This document shows positions 47,581 to 55,093 of a stretch of DNA of 55,822 nucleotides, in pieces. A program made the translations under genes and the position numbers. Origin of the DNA: a virus. Positions within the stretch are counted from its first letter, which is position 1. Every line of letters begins with the position of its first letter. The notes beneath the pieces were generated by a model. That model had not been told where the DNA came from. It did no database searches and was given only the letters and a program-made list of their open reading frames with translations. The DNA is taken from positions 1-55,822 of the IMG/VR virus record IMGVR_UViG_3300032322_000568, one strand, 5' to 3'.

Positions 47581-47828
47581 CAGATTGCCCTCGAGTTCAC
47601 AGCGCCGACCACGGCAGCAGCCCACTCTTGCCAGTCATCAAAATTGTATGGCTCAGGGATTGCTTCATTGGCAAATATGTCGATCGCTTTCAGGCCAGCA
47701 CCCCAAGACTTCCAATCCACATCAGCCAGGGGTACTTGCAGGTTTTGTGCGGCATAAGCCTCGCACATGAGCGCAGCCCAAGACTCAAAGGTGTGATACC
47801 GCGGATCATAAACCAGGGCAAAGGTCAT
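47580..47828 (-). CDS. Small acidic protein upstream of the giant repeat protein
   Basis: 82 residues (ALVYDPRYHTFESWAALMCEAYAAQNLQVPLADVDWKSWGAGLKAIDIFANEAIPEPYNFDDWQEWAAAVVGAVN), aromatic and acidic, with two related halves each containing a (D/S)W...W/A pattern. ATG 47828 overlaps the previous stop (ATGA). Possibly a chaperone or tail-assembly protein for the long protein after it. Confidence 0.7.
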   Translation of the reverse strand: MTFALVYDPRYHTFESWAALMCEAYAAQNLQVPLADVDWKSWGAGLKAIDIFANEAIPEPYNFDDWQEWAAAVVGAVNSRAI

Positions 47829-50125
47829 GTTGAATAGCCTCGCACGTCGCCGGTATCAGCATCCACAATGATCTTACCCGTCTGATAGTCGCCACCGGCC
47901 ACATTGGATACGAACTTTAACCGCAGCATCCTGCGCTGCTCTTTCATGTCAATTTTGCCTGTGCCAGGCGCAAATGTGTAAGGTCCTGTGATCTGATCTG
48001 GCTGATCAGGGTACGGTCTTCCGATGATGTAAAGCTCCATGTCACCGGTTTGGATAAAGTTGGGTTCCAACCGCTCGATGCGCGTCCACTTGTTTTCACC
48101 AACAGGTGAGAAGGTTGCAGGACCGCCAGCAATTACACCAAGATCTGACGTGACAAAGTAGCTCTCAATGGCCAGCACATTAGTGCCTTGAACAACATCC
48201 TTGCCAATCTCATGCTCCCACAAGGAGACTTGCTGCATGAGTGAGTCCACGGTGATTTGAAAGTCCGAACCAACACCGTCCAGGGTTGCGGTTAGCTCAT
48301 CATTCACTGCATAGCCACTGCCACGGTTATTGATCGTGACACTGACCACTGACCCATTGATGACAACGATCGTGGCCGTAGCGCCCGTTCCAGTGCCTCC
48401 TGTGAGGGTTTGGTATTGGTAGGTGTCGTCAGCGTAGCCCGTGCCAGCATTAAAGATCGTGAAACCGTTGATTGCATTGGCCGTGTTGACCTGGTAGCCG
48501 GCTTGCACAGGGAAACGAAACACCTGTGAGAAGTAGCCTGCAGAGCGTTGTGCTCCCAAAGCTTCGCCGGTGTCATACCAGACATTGTCGCGGACGTTAT
48601 AAATCACAGCATCTGTGCATTCAGTGGCATCACCTCGAGGGTAGAACCACCACACCTCACCAAAGCGTGGGACCTTGGTTGCCCACACCTTCTGACGCTG
48701 GTTGTAATTCAGATTGTCAAAGAAATGGTTTTGGTTAAATGTATTGGGAATCTCTTTGGTCACGCCGTTATAGAGCATGAATCGATCGACGCCCGTCCAA
48801 AAGTAAATGCCGTCATACTCAATCACACCCGATGACGACAAGAACGATGACTGTGAAGTGATGATGTCATAACGCCAGTAAGTGGTAGCGGCAAAATTTG
48901 CCGTGCCTGCTACGCCTAAGCTTTGCGGTGCATAAGACACGCGCACAAGGCTATCCAAGGACCAAAATAAGCCGCTAGGCGCGTTGGAACCGCCTCGGAC
49001 AGGTAATCCTTGCAAGATCTTGCCCGTGGCCGCATTGACCCGATTAGCGTCTGCTGAGACCCAGTCATCAATATCGCCTGCTGAGCAGTTCCAAATCAGG
49101 CCGTCATTGCCATAAACAAAGACGTAAGGGTGCAAGGCCACCACGCCGCCTGAGATGGATACTTGATTGTCAAATGTCAGTGTCGTTGTGCTCGAGGCTG
49201 TAGCGTTAGCACTCAATGTAACTGTCGTGCCGACGACAGAGGACACCGTAGTACCGGCAGGGATGCCATAGCCTTTAACAACCTGGCCGGCTGCAATCTT
49301 AGGATCAAGTGCTGACAGGGTTACAGTAGCCGAGCCGCTGGTAACTGTGCAACTATCCACCGCAAACAGGCCTGCAGCCCATAACGTCGTGCCCGTCAAA
49401 GGGCCACACAAAAGCCTGGTATTGACCTCGGCATCAATGCTCTCAAGATCCTGCGAGGGATGTGCCAATAACAGGTTGGTTTGATAGCCAACCGTGTCAG
49501 TAAAGGTATCAAACTGCCAGGAGTTGAAGTCCGATGCAACGAAGGGCGAATCAATCGTTGCAACTTGGATTAATACGCCTGAGCCGGCACCACCAAGATC
49601 AGCGGCTGCAATCGTAAGGAAGGCGCCCTCCAAAAATCGGATGCCACCGCTGGTAAGCGTGACTGACGTGACAACGCCTGCAGTGACGACAACCGTAGCT
49701 CTGGCGCCTGTACCGCTTCCCGTGCTCAAAGCATCGTAAATCAGCGGCACATTGGTATAAGTTGCGCTGGTATAGCCTGACCCACCATCAATGAGCGTTG
49801 TGGTCAGGATGGGACCGGCAAATTGATAGTCCACGATACCGCCACCGGCACCGTTGTTATTGATGGGGACAACCTGCAGGCCATCGTTATAGCCGCTATA
49901 CACGTTGTTGTAGAGGTTTCTGACCACCACAAACACACCGCGCGATGGTCCTGCTAGACCATTAACGATTTCACGGTAACCGCCCATTTTTCTGGGCCGT
50001 GAGCGATCGCCACCAAACTTTTGGAAGCGTACCCAGCGCCCATCGGTGTAGAACTCCTTGTCAAAAAGTGTTCCGTCCCGTTGAATTCCCGCCTGCGTAT
50101 CAAGCGCGAAGACCTTTTTGGTCAT
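47825..50125 (-). CDS. P22 gp10-like tail hub protein with inserted beta domains
   Basis: 766 residues against about 470 for P22 gp10. The N-terminus (DGTLFDKEFYTDGRWVRFQKFGGDRSRPRKMGGYREI) and a central beta-propeller-like part (YVFVYGNDGLIWNCSAGDIDDW, FWSLDSLVRVSY, YFWTGVDRFMLYNG, WWFYPRGDATECTDAVIYNVRDNVWYDTG) fit a tail hub. Extra modules sit at about 110-195 and 560-640 (each with GGSGYT/GTGYAD, GTGTGA.ATVVV and GSGYAVNDEL-type strands) and about 245-320 (Ig-like). It should close the tail below the adaptor. TAATG overlap with the gene before. Confidence 0.75.
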   Translation of the reverse strand: MTKKVFALDTQAGIQRDGTLFDKEFYTDGRWVRFQKFGGDRSRPRKMGGYREIVNGLAGPSRGVFVVVRNLYNNVYSGYNDGLQVVPINNNGAGGGIVDYQFAGPILTTTLIDGGSGYTSATYTNVPLIYDALSTGSGTGARATVVVTAGVVTSVTLTSGGIRFLEGAFLTIAAADLGGAGSGVLIQVATIDSPFVASDFNSWQFDTFTDTVGYQTNLLLAHPSQDLESIDAEVNTRLLCGPLTGTTLWAAGLFAVDSCTVTSGSATVTLSALDPKIAAGQVVKGYGIPAGTTVSSVVGTTVTLSANATASSTTTLTFDNQVSISGGVVALHPYVFVYGNDGLIWNCSAGDIDDWVSADANRVNAATGKILQGLPVRGGSNAPSGLFWSLDSLVRVSYAPQSLGVAGTANFAATTYWRYDIITSQSSFLSSSGVIEYDGIYFWTGVDRFMLYNGVTKEIPNTFNQNHFFDNLNYNQRQKVWATKVPRFGEVWWFYPRGDATECTDAVIYNVRDNVWYDTGEALGAQRSAGYFSQVFRFPVQAGYQVNTANAINGFTIFNAGTGYADDTYQYQTLTGGTGTGATATIVVINGSVVSVTINNRGSGYAVNDELTATLDGVGSDFQITVDSLMQQVSLWEHEIGKDVVQGTNVLAIESYFVTSDLGVIAGGPATFSPVGENKWTRIERLEPNFIQTGDMELYIIGRPYPDQPDQITGPYTFAPGTGKIDMKEQRRMLRLKFVSNVAGGDYQTGKIIVDADTGDVRGYST

Positions 50126-51384
50126 TAGAAGGTGCCCCCGCTGATGCCACCTTGAAAGTTACCCGTGCCCGTAGCTTGCACATTACCTGTAATCGTCAAT
50201 CCTGTTGCGCTTAAATTAAACCGCTGCGTGCCAAGGATTGAAATGCCAAAGTTGCCAGCGCCAGGCCTGTAAATGCCGGTGTTGGTCTCTGAGCCGAAGT
50301 TCAGTGATGGGCTACCAGCCGTGCCGTTAACCAGGCTAAAGGCTGTGCCGCCAGCCTGTGTGGTATTGGCATTCAGTAGGTTCGTGCCGTCGCAAATAAG
50401 CGATGCCTGGCCGCCTGCAGGGACCGTGGCCGTGCTTGCACCAACAGCACCTGTCTCAATCGTCAGTGTAAAACCGCCTGCCGTGGTCTGATTGCTGATA
50501 ACGTAAAAGTTAACCACGGGCGGCACAACAACAGTGACGTTACCTGTCAGGGTGCCGTTATAGATTTGAATGGTATTAGCCGCTTCACTGGCTGTCAGCG
50601 TATAAGTGCCCGTTGTAACGGTCTTGGTCAGTACGCCATACTCAAACTGCGTGCTGACACCATAGCCGATCGTGACAAACGTCGTGCCCGTGCAAACGAT
50701 GAAGGCCGACTCACTAGGAGCAAATGCTTTGGATGTTGCGCCATCAATGAATTCACCGCCCGAGCCATTAACCGTTAAGGTGCCCGTGCCAGCGTTTTTG
50801 ATCAGGAAGAACCAGTTATTGCCAACCGCACTTGAAAGTGGCAAGGTGACCGAATTAACCCCACCTGTCCACACATAAGTCTTGGCGCGATCCGCGTTGA
50901 CAAAGGCTTGGCTTGCAGTAATCGATGAGACAGGATGGCTTTGATTGAGCGTGGCTCCGACGGCTAAGAGACCTGCGCCTGCAAGGGTTGCAGCATCTGC
51001 TGAAGAGGTCCCTGCGCCAAATTCGACGTTGGCCCAAGTGCCAAACTCATCGCCGTTATCAGTCAGGTAAATGTACTTGGCAACGCCCGGATCAATTGAA
51101 ATGATCGTGCTGTCACCGTCATAAGTTGTAACGGTGAATGCGTTGCTGCCAATGTTTCGGATGAGCGCATCTTGGCCTACTGAGACCTGGCTGGCAGGTG
51201 GCATGCGAAGCTCGAGACTTCCTGCCGTAGCATCCACATCCATGATGCGTGCGGCTGGCGTTTCCGTGCTGAGGTTACCGTTGATGGGCCACACCAACTG
51301 CAAGTCAGCACTAAGCGTAATCTCAATGTACGAAACATCAGTTGGCTGAACAACGTCGCCAGTAAAGGGGCTTACATAGCTCAT
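50125..51384 (-). CDS. Tail fibre/needle-type structural protein
   Basis: 419 residues, beta-rich. N-terminal YVSPFTGDVVQPTDVSYIEITLSADLQLVWPINGN, middle beta sandwich units (ALIRNIGSNAFTVTTYDGDSTIISIDPG, WFFLIKNAGTGTLTVNGSGG), and a C-terminal TNTGIYRPGAGNFGISILGTQRF element typical of phage fibre shafts, ending GNFQGGISGGTF. Follows the second adaptor-like gene with a 2-base gap. Likely a fibre or head-binding appendage. Confidence 0.76.
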   Translation of the reverse strand: MSYVSPFTGDVVQPTDVSYIEITLSADLQLVWPINGNLSTETPAARIMDVDATAGSLELRMPPASQVSVGQDALIRNIGSNAFTVTTYDGDSTIISIDPGVAKYIYLTDNGDEFGTWANVEFGAGTSSADAATLAGAGLLAVGATLNQSHPVSSITASQAFVNADRAKTYVWTGGVNSVTLPLSSAVGNNWFFLIKNAGTGTLTVNGSGGEFIDGATSKAFAPSESAFIVCTGTTFVTIGYGVSTQFEYGVLTKTVTTGTYTLTASEAANTIQIYNGTLTGNVTVVVPPVVNFYVISNQTTAGGFTLTIETGAVGASTATVPAGGQASLICDGTNLLNANTTQAGGTAFSLVNGTAGSPSLNFGSETNTGIYRPGAGNFGISILGTQRFNLSATGLTITGNVQATGTGNFQGGISGGTF

Positions 51385-51386
51385 GA

Positions 51387-52019
51387 TTAACTGTCCGCAG
51401 CGATGGCCTGGCGATCAGCGATCCGCAGCTTATCCTCGGCCATTAGGGTTTGCATGATGGCGTCATACTGCGCTTGCCACACGGGAGTGCGCTCATCGTT
51501 TTTAAGGAATGGCATGGCCTGCAGCAGGGTCCCGTAAAGCAGGGCTTGAGGTGCATAGACCGTGAACCAGTTGGTTTGGTTTTCAGTGCTTAAGGGTTGC
51601 ACCCTCTCGTAGTAAAGCACCTCAAAGTTATACGCAAGAGTCGGCGTTGGAGCCACAAACCAGTGCGTGTAATCGTAATCACAATAAAACTTGGGAATGT
51701 CAGTCTGCGTGGGATCAGGCCAGTATTCACGAAGGTACTCGTACTTTCGCAGCAGGACCGGATAGCGCTTGCCTGCTACCGTGATGTTCATGGAGACTGT
51801 TTTGTGCCACCGAGCAGGCTTGTCAATGACCGGGTTGGCCACGTTCATCTGCGCGGTTTGGACGGTCAGGTTGCCAAGGAATTTGATCTGGCTGGCGATG
51901 ACTTGCTCGGCCAAACCAATGAAGGTGGGAATACGATCGACTGTGGCTGCGTCGGTGCGCTCCAGGTACTGCTGTACGTCCAGTACCAGGTTGTCATAGG
52001 TCATTGCATATGCTGGCAT
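51387..52019 (-). CDS. Second adaptor-like protein (gp4-type)
   Basis: 210 residues from ATG 52019, chosen because it overlaps the preceding stop (TGATG). N-terminal YDNLVLDVQQYLERTDAATVDRIPTFIGLAEQVIASQIKFLGNL, then FYCDYDYTHWFVAPTPTLAYNFEVLYYERVQPL and WFTVYAPQALLYGTLLQAMPFLK. This is the helix - beta - helix layout of podovirus adaptors and is shared in outline with the protein at 6561-7631. It may join portal to hub, while the other serves a different layer. Confidence 0.74.
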   Translation of the reverse strand: MPAYAMTYDNLVLDVQQYLERTDAATVDRIPTFIGLAEQVIASQIKFLGNLTVQTAQMNVANPVIDKPARWHKTVSMNITVAGKRYPVLLRKYEYLREYWPDPTQTDIPKFYCDYDYTHWFVAPTPTLAYNFEVLYYERVQPLSTENQTNWFTVYAPQALLYGTLLQAMPFLKNDERTPVWQAQYDAIMQTLMAEDKLRIADRQAIAADS

Positions 52020-52411
52020 CACCACACCTTCTTCTTGATCGATTCGGGCTGGGGCACGAATTGCTTGCCTTGCCTCATGCCTTCACGCTTGGCTCGAGTT
52101 GTTGCCGCGTATTCAGAAGGTGTGAGCTTCTCTCGTGCTGCCTTGGGCAAGTAACGCTCGCCGGTTGCCTTGGGTCCTTGAGTGCTGGGTTTGCCACTGC
52201 GCGTACCCCAGTCCTCTTTGGTCCACTTTGAGAGCGAATTATCCGCTTTTTTAGGCCCTTTGTAACCCCCGCCTGACTGCTTGTATTTCTGGGTGGCTAA
52301 CTGCGCTTTTCGGGCGCTCCACTGGCCTGGGTTACCCCCTTTGCCGGAAGCTTTCACGGATGCAACGATGCGCTTCCATTTGGCCGGATCTGACTTGGTT
52401 GCTGATGTCAT
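52019..52411 (-). CDS. Small basic protein (DUF5872-like)
   Basis: 130 residues from ATG 52411, overlapping the lysozyme stop (TGATG). DPAKWKRIVASVKASGKGGNPGQWSARKAQLA, then SKWTKEDWGTRSGKPSTQ, ERYLPKAAREKLTPSEYAATTRAKREG. From memory this is the DUF5872 pattern (K-W-x-x-E-D-W-x-T), found in many phages and large viruses. Strong positive charge suggests nucleic-acid association; role unknown. Confidence 0.75.
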   Translation of the reverse strand: MTSATKSDPAKWKRIVASVKASGKGGNPGQWSARKAQLATQKYKQSGGGYKGPKKADNSLSKWTKEDWGTRSGKPSTQGPKATGERYLPKAAREKLTPSEYAATTRAKREGMRQGKQFVPQPESIKKKVW

Positions 52412-52920
52412 CAATCACCTCTCAGGTAAAGCGATTTTTCAGCGTTACGGCGACGAACCAGGCCTGGCAATACCTTGCCACCACCCATGGTCCATGCCAT
52501 GAAAGCCTCGGCAGCACCGCTAAAGTCGGCACGGTTGTTTTTCATTCTTATCGTAGACCGCTGGTAATTCCCGACTCCAGCGTTGAACGCAAAACTGACC
52601 ACAGCGTCGAAGCTTGACTGACGGCCAGCAAGATTAGGAGACATTCGCAGTACACCGCGCTCAAAACGGACGAGATCATCCTCAAAAAGGCGATCAATCT
52701 CCTCCTGCGACCAAGTGCGATTATCCTGGGCTGCGAGCGGGTAGTCCTTGCGAAGGATGCCGGTATAGCCATCTTTCCTTAATACGGGTAGTTTGATCTG
52801 ATCTTGATACAAAACATGGCCATAACCGATGGTCCAAATGTGAGCAGGGCATAAGTAAGGCTTAAGACTCTTACCCTCAAAGCGGTGCATCAAGTCAATG
52901 CCAGCCTGCCCTGTTTTCAT
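52411..52920 (-). CDS. Endolysin, glycoside hydrolase family 24 lysozyme
   Basis: 169 residues. Catalytic region: RFEGKSLKPYLCPAHIWTIGYGH, with E15, C24 and T30 in the exact spacing of T4 lysozyme E11-D20-T26, so the usual Asp is Cys. Downstream FDAVVSFAFNAGVGNYQRST and FMAWTMGGGKVLPGLVRRRNAEKSLYL are family-typical. There is no signal peptide, so it needs a holin, which is probably the gene just upstream. It cuts peptidoglycan glycan strands. Confidence 0.92.
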   Translation of the reverse strand: MKTGQAGIDLMHRFEGKSLKPYLCPAHIWTIGYGHVLYQDQIKLPVLRKDGYTGILRKDYPLAAQDNRTWSQEEIDRLFEDDLVRFERGVLRMSPNLAGRQSSFDAVVSFAFNAGVGNYQRSTIRMKNNRADFSGAAEAFMAWTMGGGKVLPGLVRRRNAEKSLYLRGD

Positions 52921-53420
52921 TTTTTCTGCCAGCTACGCGATCCAAACCAAAAGCCAATGATGCCGCCAAGCATCGCCATTTCATCATCAGAAAAGATGAT
53001 CGTACTGACTCGAACCAGGTCATCAATGTTTTGCACAAGATGCGGGTGCTGCCAGACATAATAAGCAAGCACACCGTTGATTGCGATCAGTTCTAAGATG
53101 AGCAAGTAAGTGACGTTAGGCCGCACCGTGCCAATGTAATTCACTACCCACTTGCTGGATTTCTCGATGATCTGCTTGTCATGGTCCAACGCCGCCACAG
53201 TCATCTGAGCATCTGTCTGCATGGCAATCTGATCAGTGCGAATCTCTTCCACGCGCTGCTGGGCAATGTAGCCCTCTTTGGCCAGTGCAAGCTCACGCTC
53301 TGACTGCATCCTGGCAAGCTCAAGCTCATGAGCCTGATCAGCCTTGTTTTGAAAGTAATCAAGCAGTTTGGGCAGGCCAGAGATCAGCAGGCCGCCAAGT
53401 GTTGAGAGGAGTGAAAGCAT
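52917..53420 (-). CDS. Holin-like membrane protein (three-segment type)
   Basis: 167 residues. N-terminal LLSTLGGLLISGLPKLLDYFQ, a long charged coil (ELELARMQSERELALAKEGYIAQQRVEEIRTDQ), then VRPNVTYLLILELIAINGVLAYYVW and MLGGIIGFWFGSRSWQKK. The 'RPxxTY...GFWFGSRxxxK' ending is that of the three-transmembrane holin family of gene transfer agents and phages. It abuts the lysozyme gene (ATGA-type overlap), fitting a lysis cassette. Confidence 0.82.
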   Translation of the reverse strand: MLSLLSTLGGLLISGLPKLLDYFQNKADQAHELELARMQSERELALAKEGYIAQQRVEEIRTDQIAMQTDAQMTVAALDHDKQIIEKSSKWVVNYIGTVRPNVTYLLILELIAINGVLAYYVWQHPHLVQNIDDLVRVSTIIFSDDEMAMLGGIIGFWFGSRSWQKK

Positions 53421-53422
53421 GA

Positions 53423-53842
53423 TTACCCCTTCGCCGTTACGATGTCGGCACCCTTCTTGACTGTGACTTTGGAGCCTTCAACATCCACTTGCATGGGTGG
53501 CTCGGCACGGTCAAGCTTGTCCAACCGAGTGATGAGATCCTTGATGACTTCAAATTCAGGCTTTTCCTGCTTGGGCGCAGTGCCTGCAATGCCATTCAGC
53601 ATTTGAATAAGTGCAGTAAGTGAAGCGCCCAAAAGACCCATAACAGCAGCAATTTTTTCGCCTTCTAGGAATAAGGACGCACCAACGCCCACGAGCACAA
53701 TCAAGAAAATGTAAAGCAGTCCATCTTCGCCAATCGCTTTACCAGCTACTTCTTTGGCAGAGTCTTGGGCTTTTAGCTCCTCAAGCCTGATCTTGGCTTG
53801 CGCCTTCAGGACTGCTAGCTCATGGGTTTTGTCATCCATCAT
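53423..53842 (-). CDS. Membrane protein of the lysis cassette
   Basis: 139 residues. Helical charged N-terminus (THELAVLKAQAKIRLEELKAQDSAK), two hydrophobic segments (GLLYIFLIVLVGVGASLFLEG, KIAAVMGLLGASLTALIQMLNGIAG) and a polar C-terminus (KPEFEVIKDLITRLDKLDRA). Could be a second holin/antiholin or an inner-membrane partner. Position between two other membrane-protein genes supports the lysis role. Confidence 0.72.
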   Translation of the reverse strand: MMDDKTHELAVLKAQAKIRLEELKAQDSAKEVAGKAIGEDGLLYIFLIVLVGVGASLFLEGEKIAAVMGLLGASLTALIQMLNGIAGTAPKQEKPEFEVIKDLITRLDKLDRAEPPMQVDVEGSKVTVKKGADIVTAKG

Positions 53843-54051
53843 ATCCCCAGCAGCTTCTTAACGAACATGGCCGCAACGCCTGGCCCAAGCAAGACAGCGG
53901 CGATCGTGATGTAAAGCAAGTGCTCAATGCGCTGCATCCGTTTTGAGCCGTCGGCAAAACGCTTTTCGATATTTTCGTATCGTTGTGCGCAAACTTGCTC
54001 GTGGCTTGTCAAACGCGCTTCCACTTCCGGGATAACCTTTATATCGTGCAT
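53839..54051 (-). CDS. Small membrane-anchored protein (coil plus one helix)
   Basis: 70 residues: charged coil (VEARLTSHEQVCAQRYENIEKRFADGSKRMQRIEHLL) followed by one C-terminal transmembrane segment (LYITIAAVLLGPGVAAMFVKKLLG). This tail-anchored layout is common in phage lysis regions (DUF-like holin accessories). Its start lies within the 3' end of the HNH gene. Confidence 0.72.
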   Translation of the reverse strand: MHDIKVIPEVEARLTSHEQVCAQRYENIEKRFADGSKRMQRIEHLLYITIAAVLLGPGVAAMFVKKLLGI

Positions 54052-54554
54052 GTTAAGTGATACCTTCTTTTTGCCTGCAAGTACACCTGATGCGCTTCGT
54101 GAGGGGTGTCGAAATAACCAAGGTGCTTTTTCTTGCCATCAACCTGAATGTACGAACTGAACCGATTGGTGCCCTTAAAGAATGACACGCCCATAAAACC
54201 CGTGGAATTGTGCCTTGGCGGCCTTATATGATTGTGAATATTTTGCTGGTGGGTAACTTCTCGCAGGTTTGATAACCTGTTGTCAAGCCCGTTGCCATTT
54301 ATATGATCGATCTCTTTGGGCATGTAGCCATGGACGAAAAGCCATGCAAGTCGATGAGCGCGATCTCGATAACCGCCAAAACCAATCTGGATGTAACGCC
54401 CATTAATCACGCCGACCCTGGACCCTGGCTTTTTAGTGCCAGACGCCTTAATTCTCTGAAACTCGCCGGTCAAAGGGTCGTACGTCAAGTGCTGCATTAA
54501 CGCTTGACGCTTCGCTTCATGGACCGACAAGCGCTTATCCAAGTCGTCGCTCAT
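54039..54554 (-). mobile_element. HNH homing endonuclease with AP2 DNA-binding domain
   Basis: 171-residue free-standing homing endonuclease. The HNH part is AHRLAWLFVHGYMPKEIDHINGNGLDNRLSNLREVT (H67, D83-H84, N87-N92 region); the C-terminal STGFMGVSFFKGTNRFSSYIQVDGKKKHLGYFDTPHEAHQVY is an AP2 domain (residues 117-160). Such genes spread by cutting intron- or gene-free relatives at the insertion site and copying themselves in. It sits at the upstream edge of the lysis cassette, between a small tail-region gene and the membrane proteins. Confidence 0.9.
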
Positions 54555-54556
54555 GA

Positions 54557-54874
54557 TTAGACACCTGAAGCAGTAAAGCCACTTAAGGAGACGCCTGCTG
54601 TACCAACATCAAGCGTAATGGTTTGCAGGGGTTCAGCAGTGGGGTCGATGATGGGTGCTTCAGACTTGACCCACGCCTCACTGGACTGAGACCAGTTCCA
54701 CACAAAGCCAGCCTCATCCGCAGGCTTCACAGGGCGAACAACCCATCCCGGTGGGAACCACCAAACAACTTCCTGACCGTCTGCTGCCGTGGGTGGCTCA
54801 GGCACTTCAATCCAACCATCAGTGTTATCCGTTTGCGGCTTGGGTATTGATCCGTTTTTGGAGTAAAGCATCAT
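54557..54874 (-). CDS. Hypothetical tail-region protein
   Basis: 105 residues. YSKNGSIPKPQTDNTDGWIEVPEPPTAADGQEVVWWFPPGWVVRPVKPADEAGFVWNWSQSSEAWV, a Trp/Pro-rich segment resembling fibre-assembly chaperone-type small proteins, then a Thr/Gly tail (TLDVGTAGVSLSGFTASGV). It lies next to the LamG adhesin, as chaperones do. Not recognised with certainty. ATG at 54874 or 54871 (AAGGAA upstream). Confidence 0.64.
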   Translation of the reverse strand: MMLYSKNGSIPKPQTDNTDGWIEVPEPPTAADGQEVVWWFPPGWVVRPVKPADEAGFVWNWSQSSEAWVKSEAPIIDPTAEPLQTITLDVGTAGVSLSGFTASGV

Positions 54875-54916
54875 TGATTCCTTGTTGCGTTATACTTTTC
54901 TACCACGGCTGATGAG

Positions 54917-55093
54917 TCATTGTGACGAAACGCTTTTGCGTCCCGTGGAGTTTCCCGTGCGGGGGAATAACTGGAAGCCTGCCTGATCCAGCCTAAGCAC
55001 CTTCTCGTTGAGGGTTTTTAGGCCGTGGGTGTGCAACGGATCAGGTCCAGCACACATCTTGCCCTGCTGACAGATCGGAAAGACGGTCATCAT
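54917..55093 (-). CDS. Small protein coupled to the LamG adhesin
   Basis: 58 residues from ATG 55093 (Met-Met-Thr-Val-Phe-Pro), overlapping the adhesin stop as ATGATG/TGA, with GGCAGGATCA upstream. Sequence: PICQQGKMCAGPDPLHTHGLKTLNEKVLRLDQAGFQLFP. Compositionally coherent and in phase with the operon coupling style, but very short. Function unknown. Confidence 0.5.
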   Translation of the reverse strand: MMTVFPICQQGKMCAGPDPLHTHGLKTLNEKVLRLDQAGFQLFPRTGNSTGRKSVSSQ

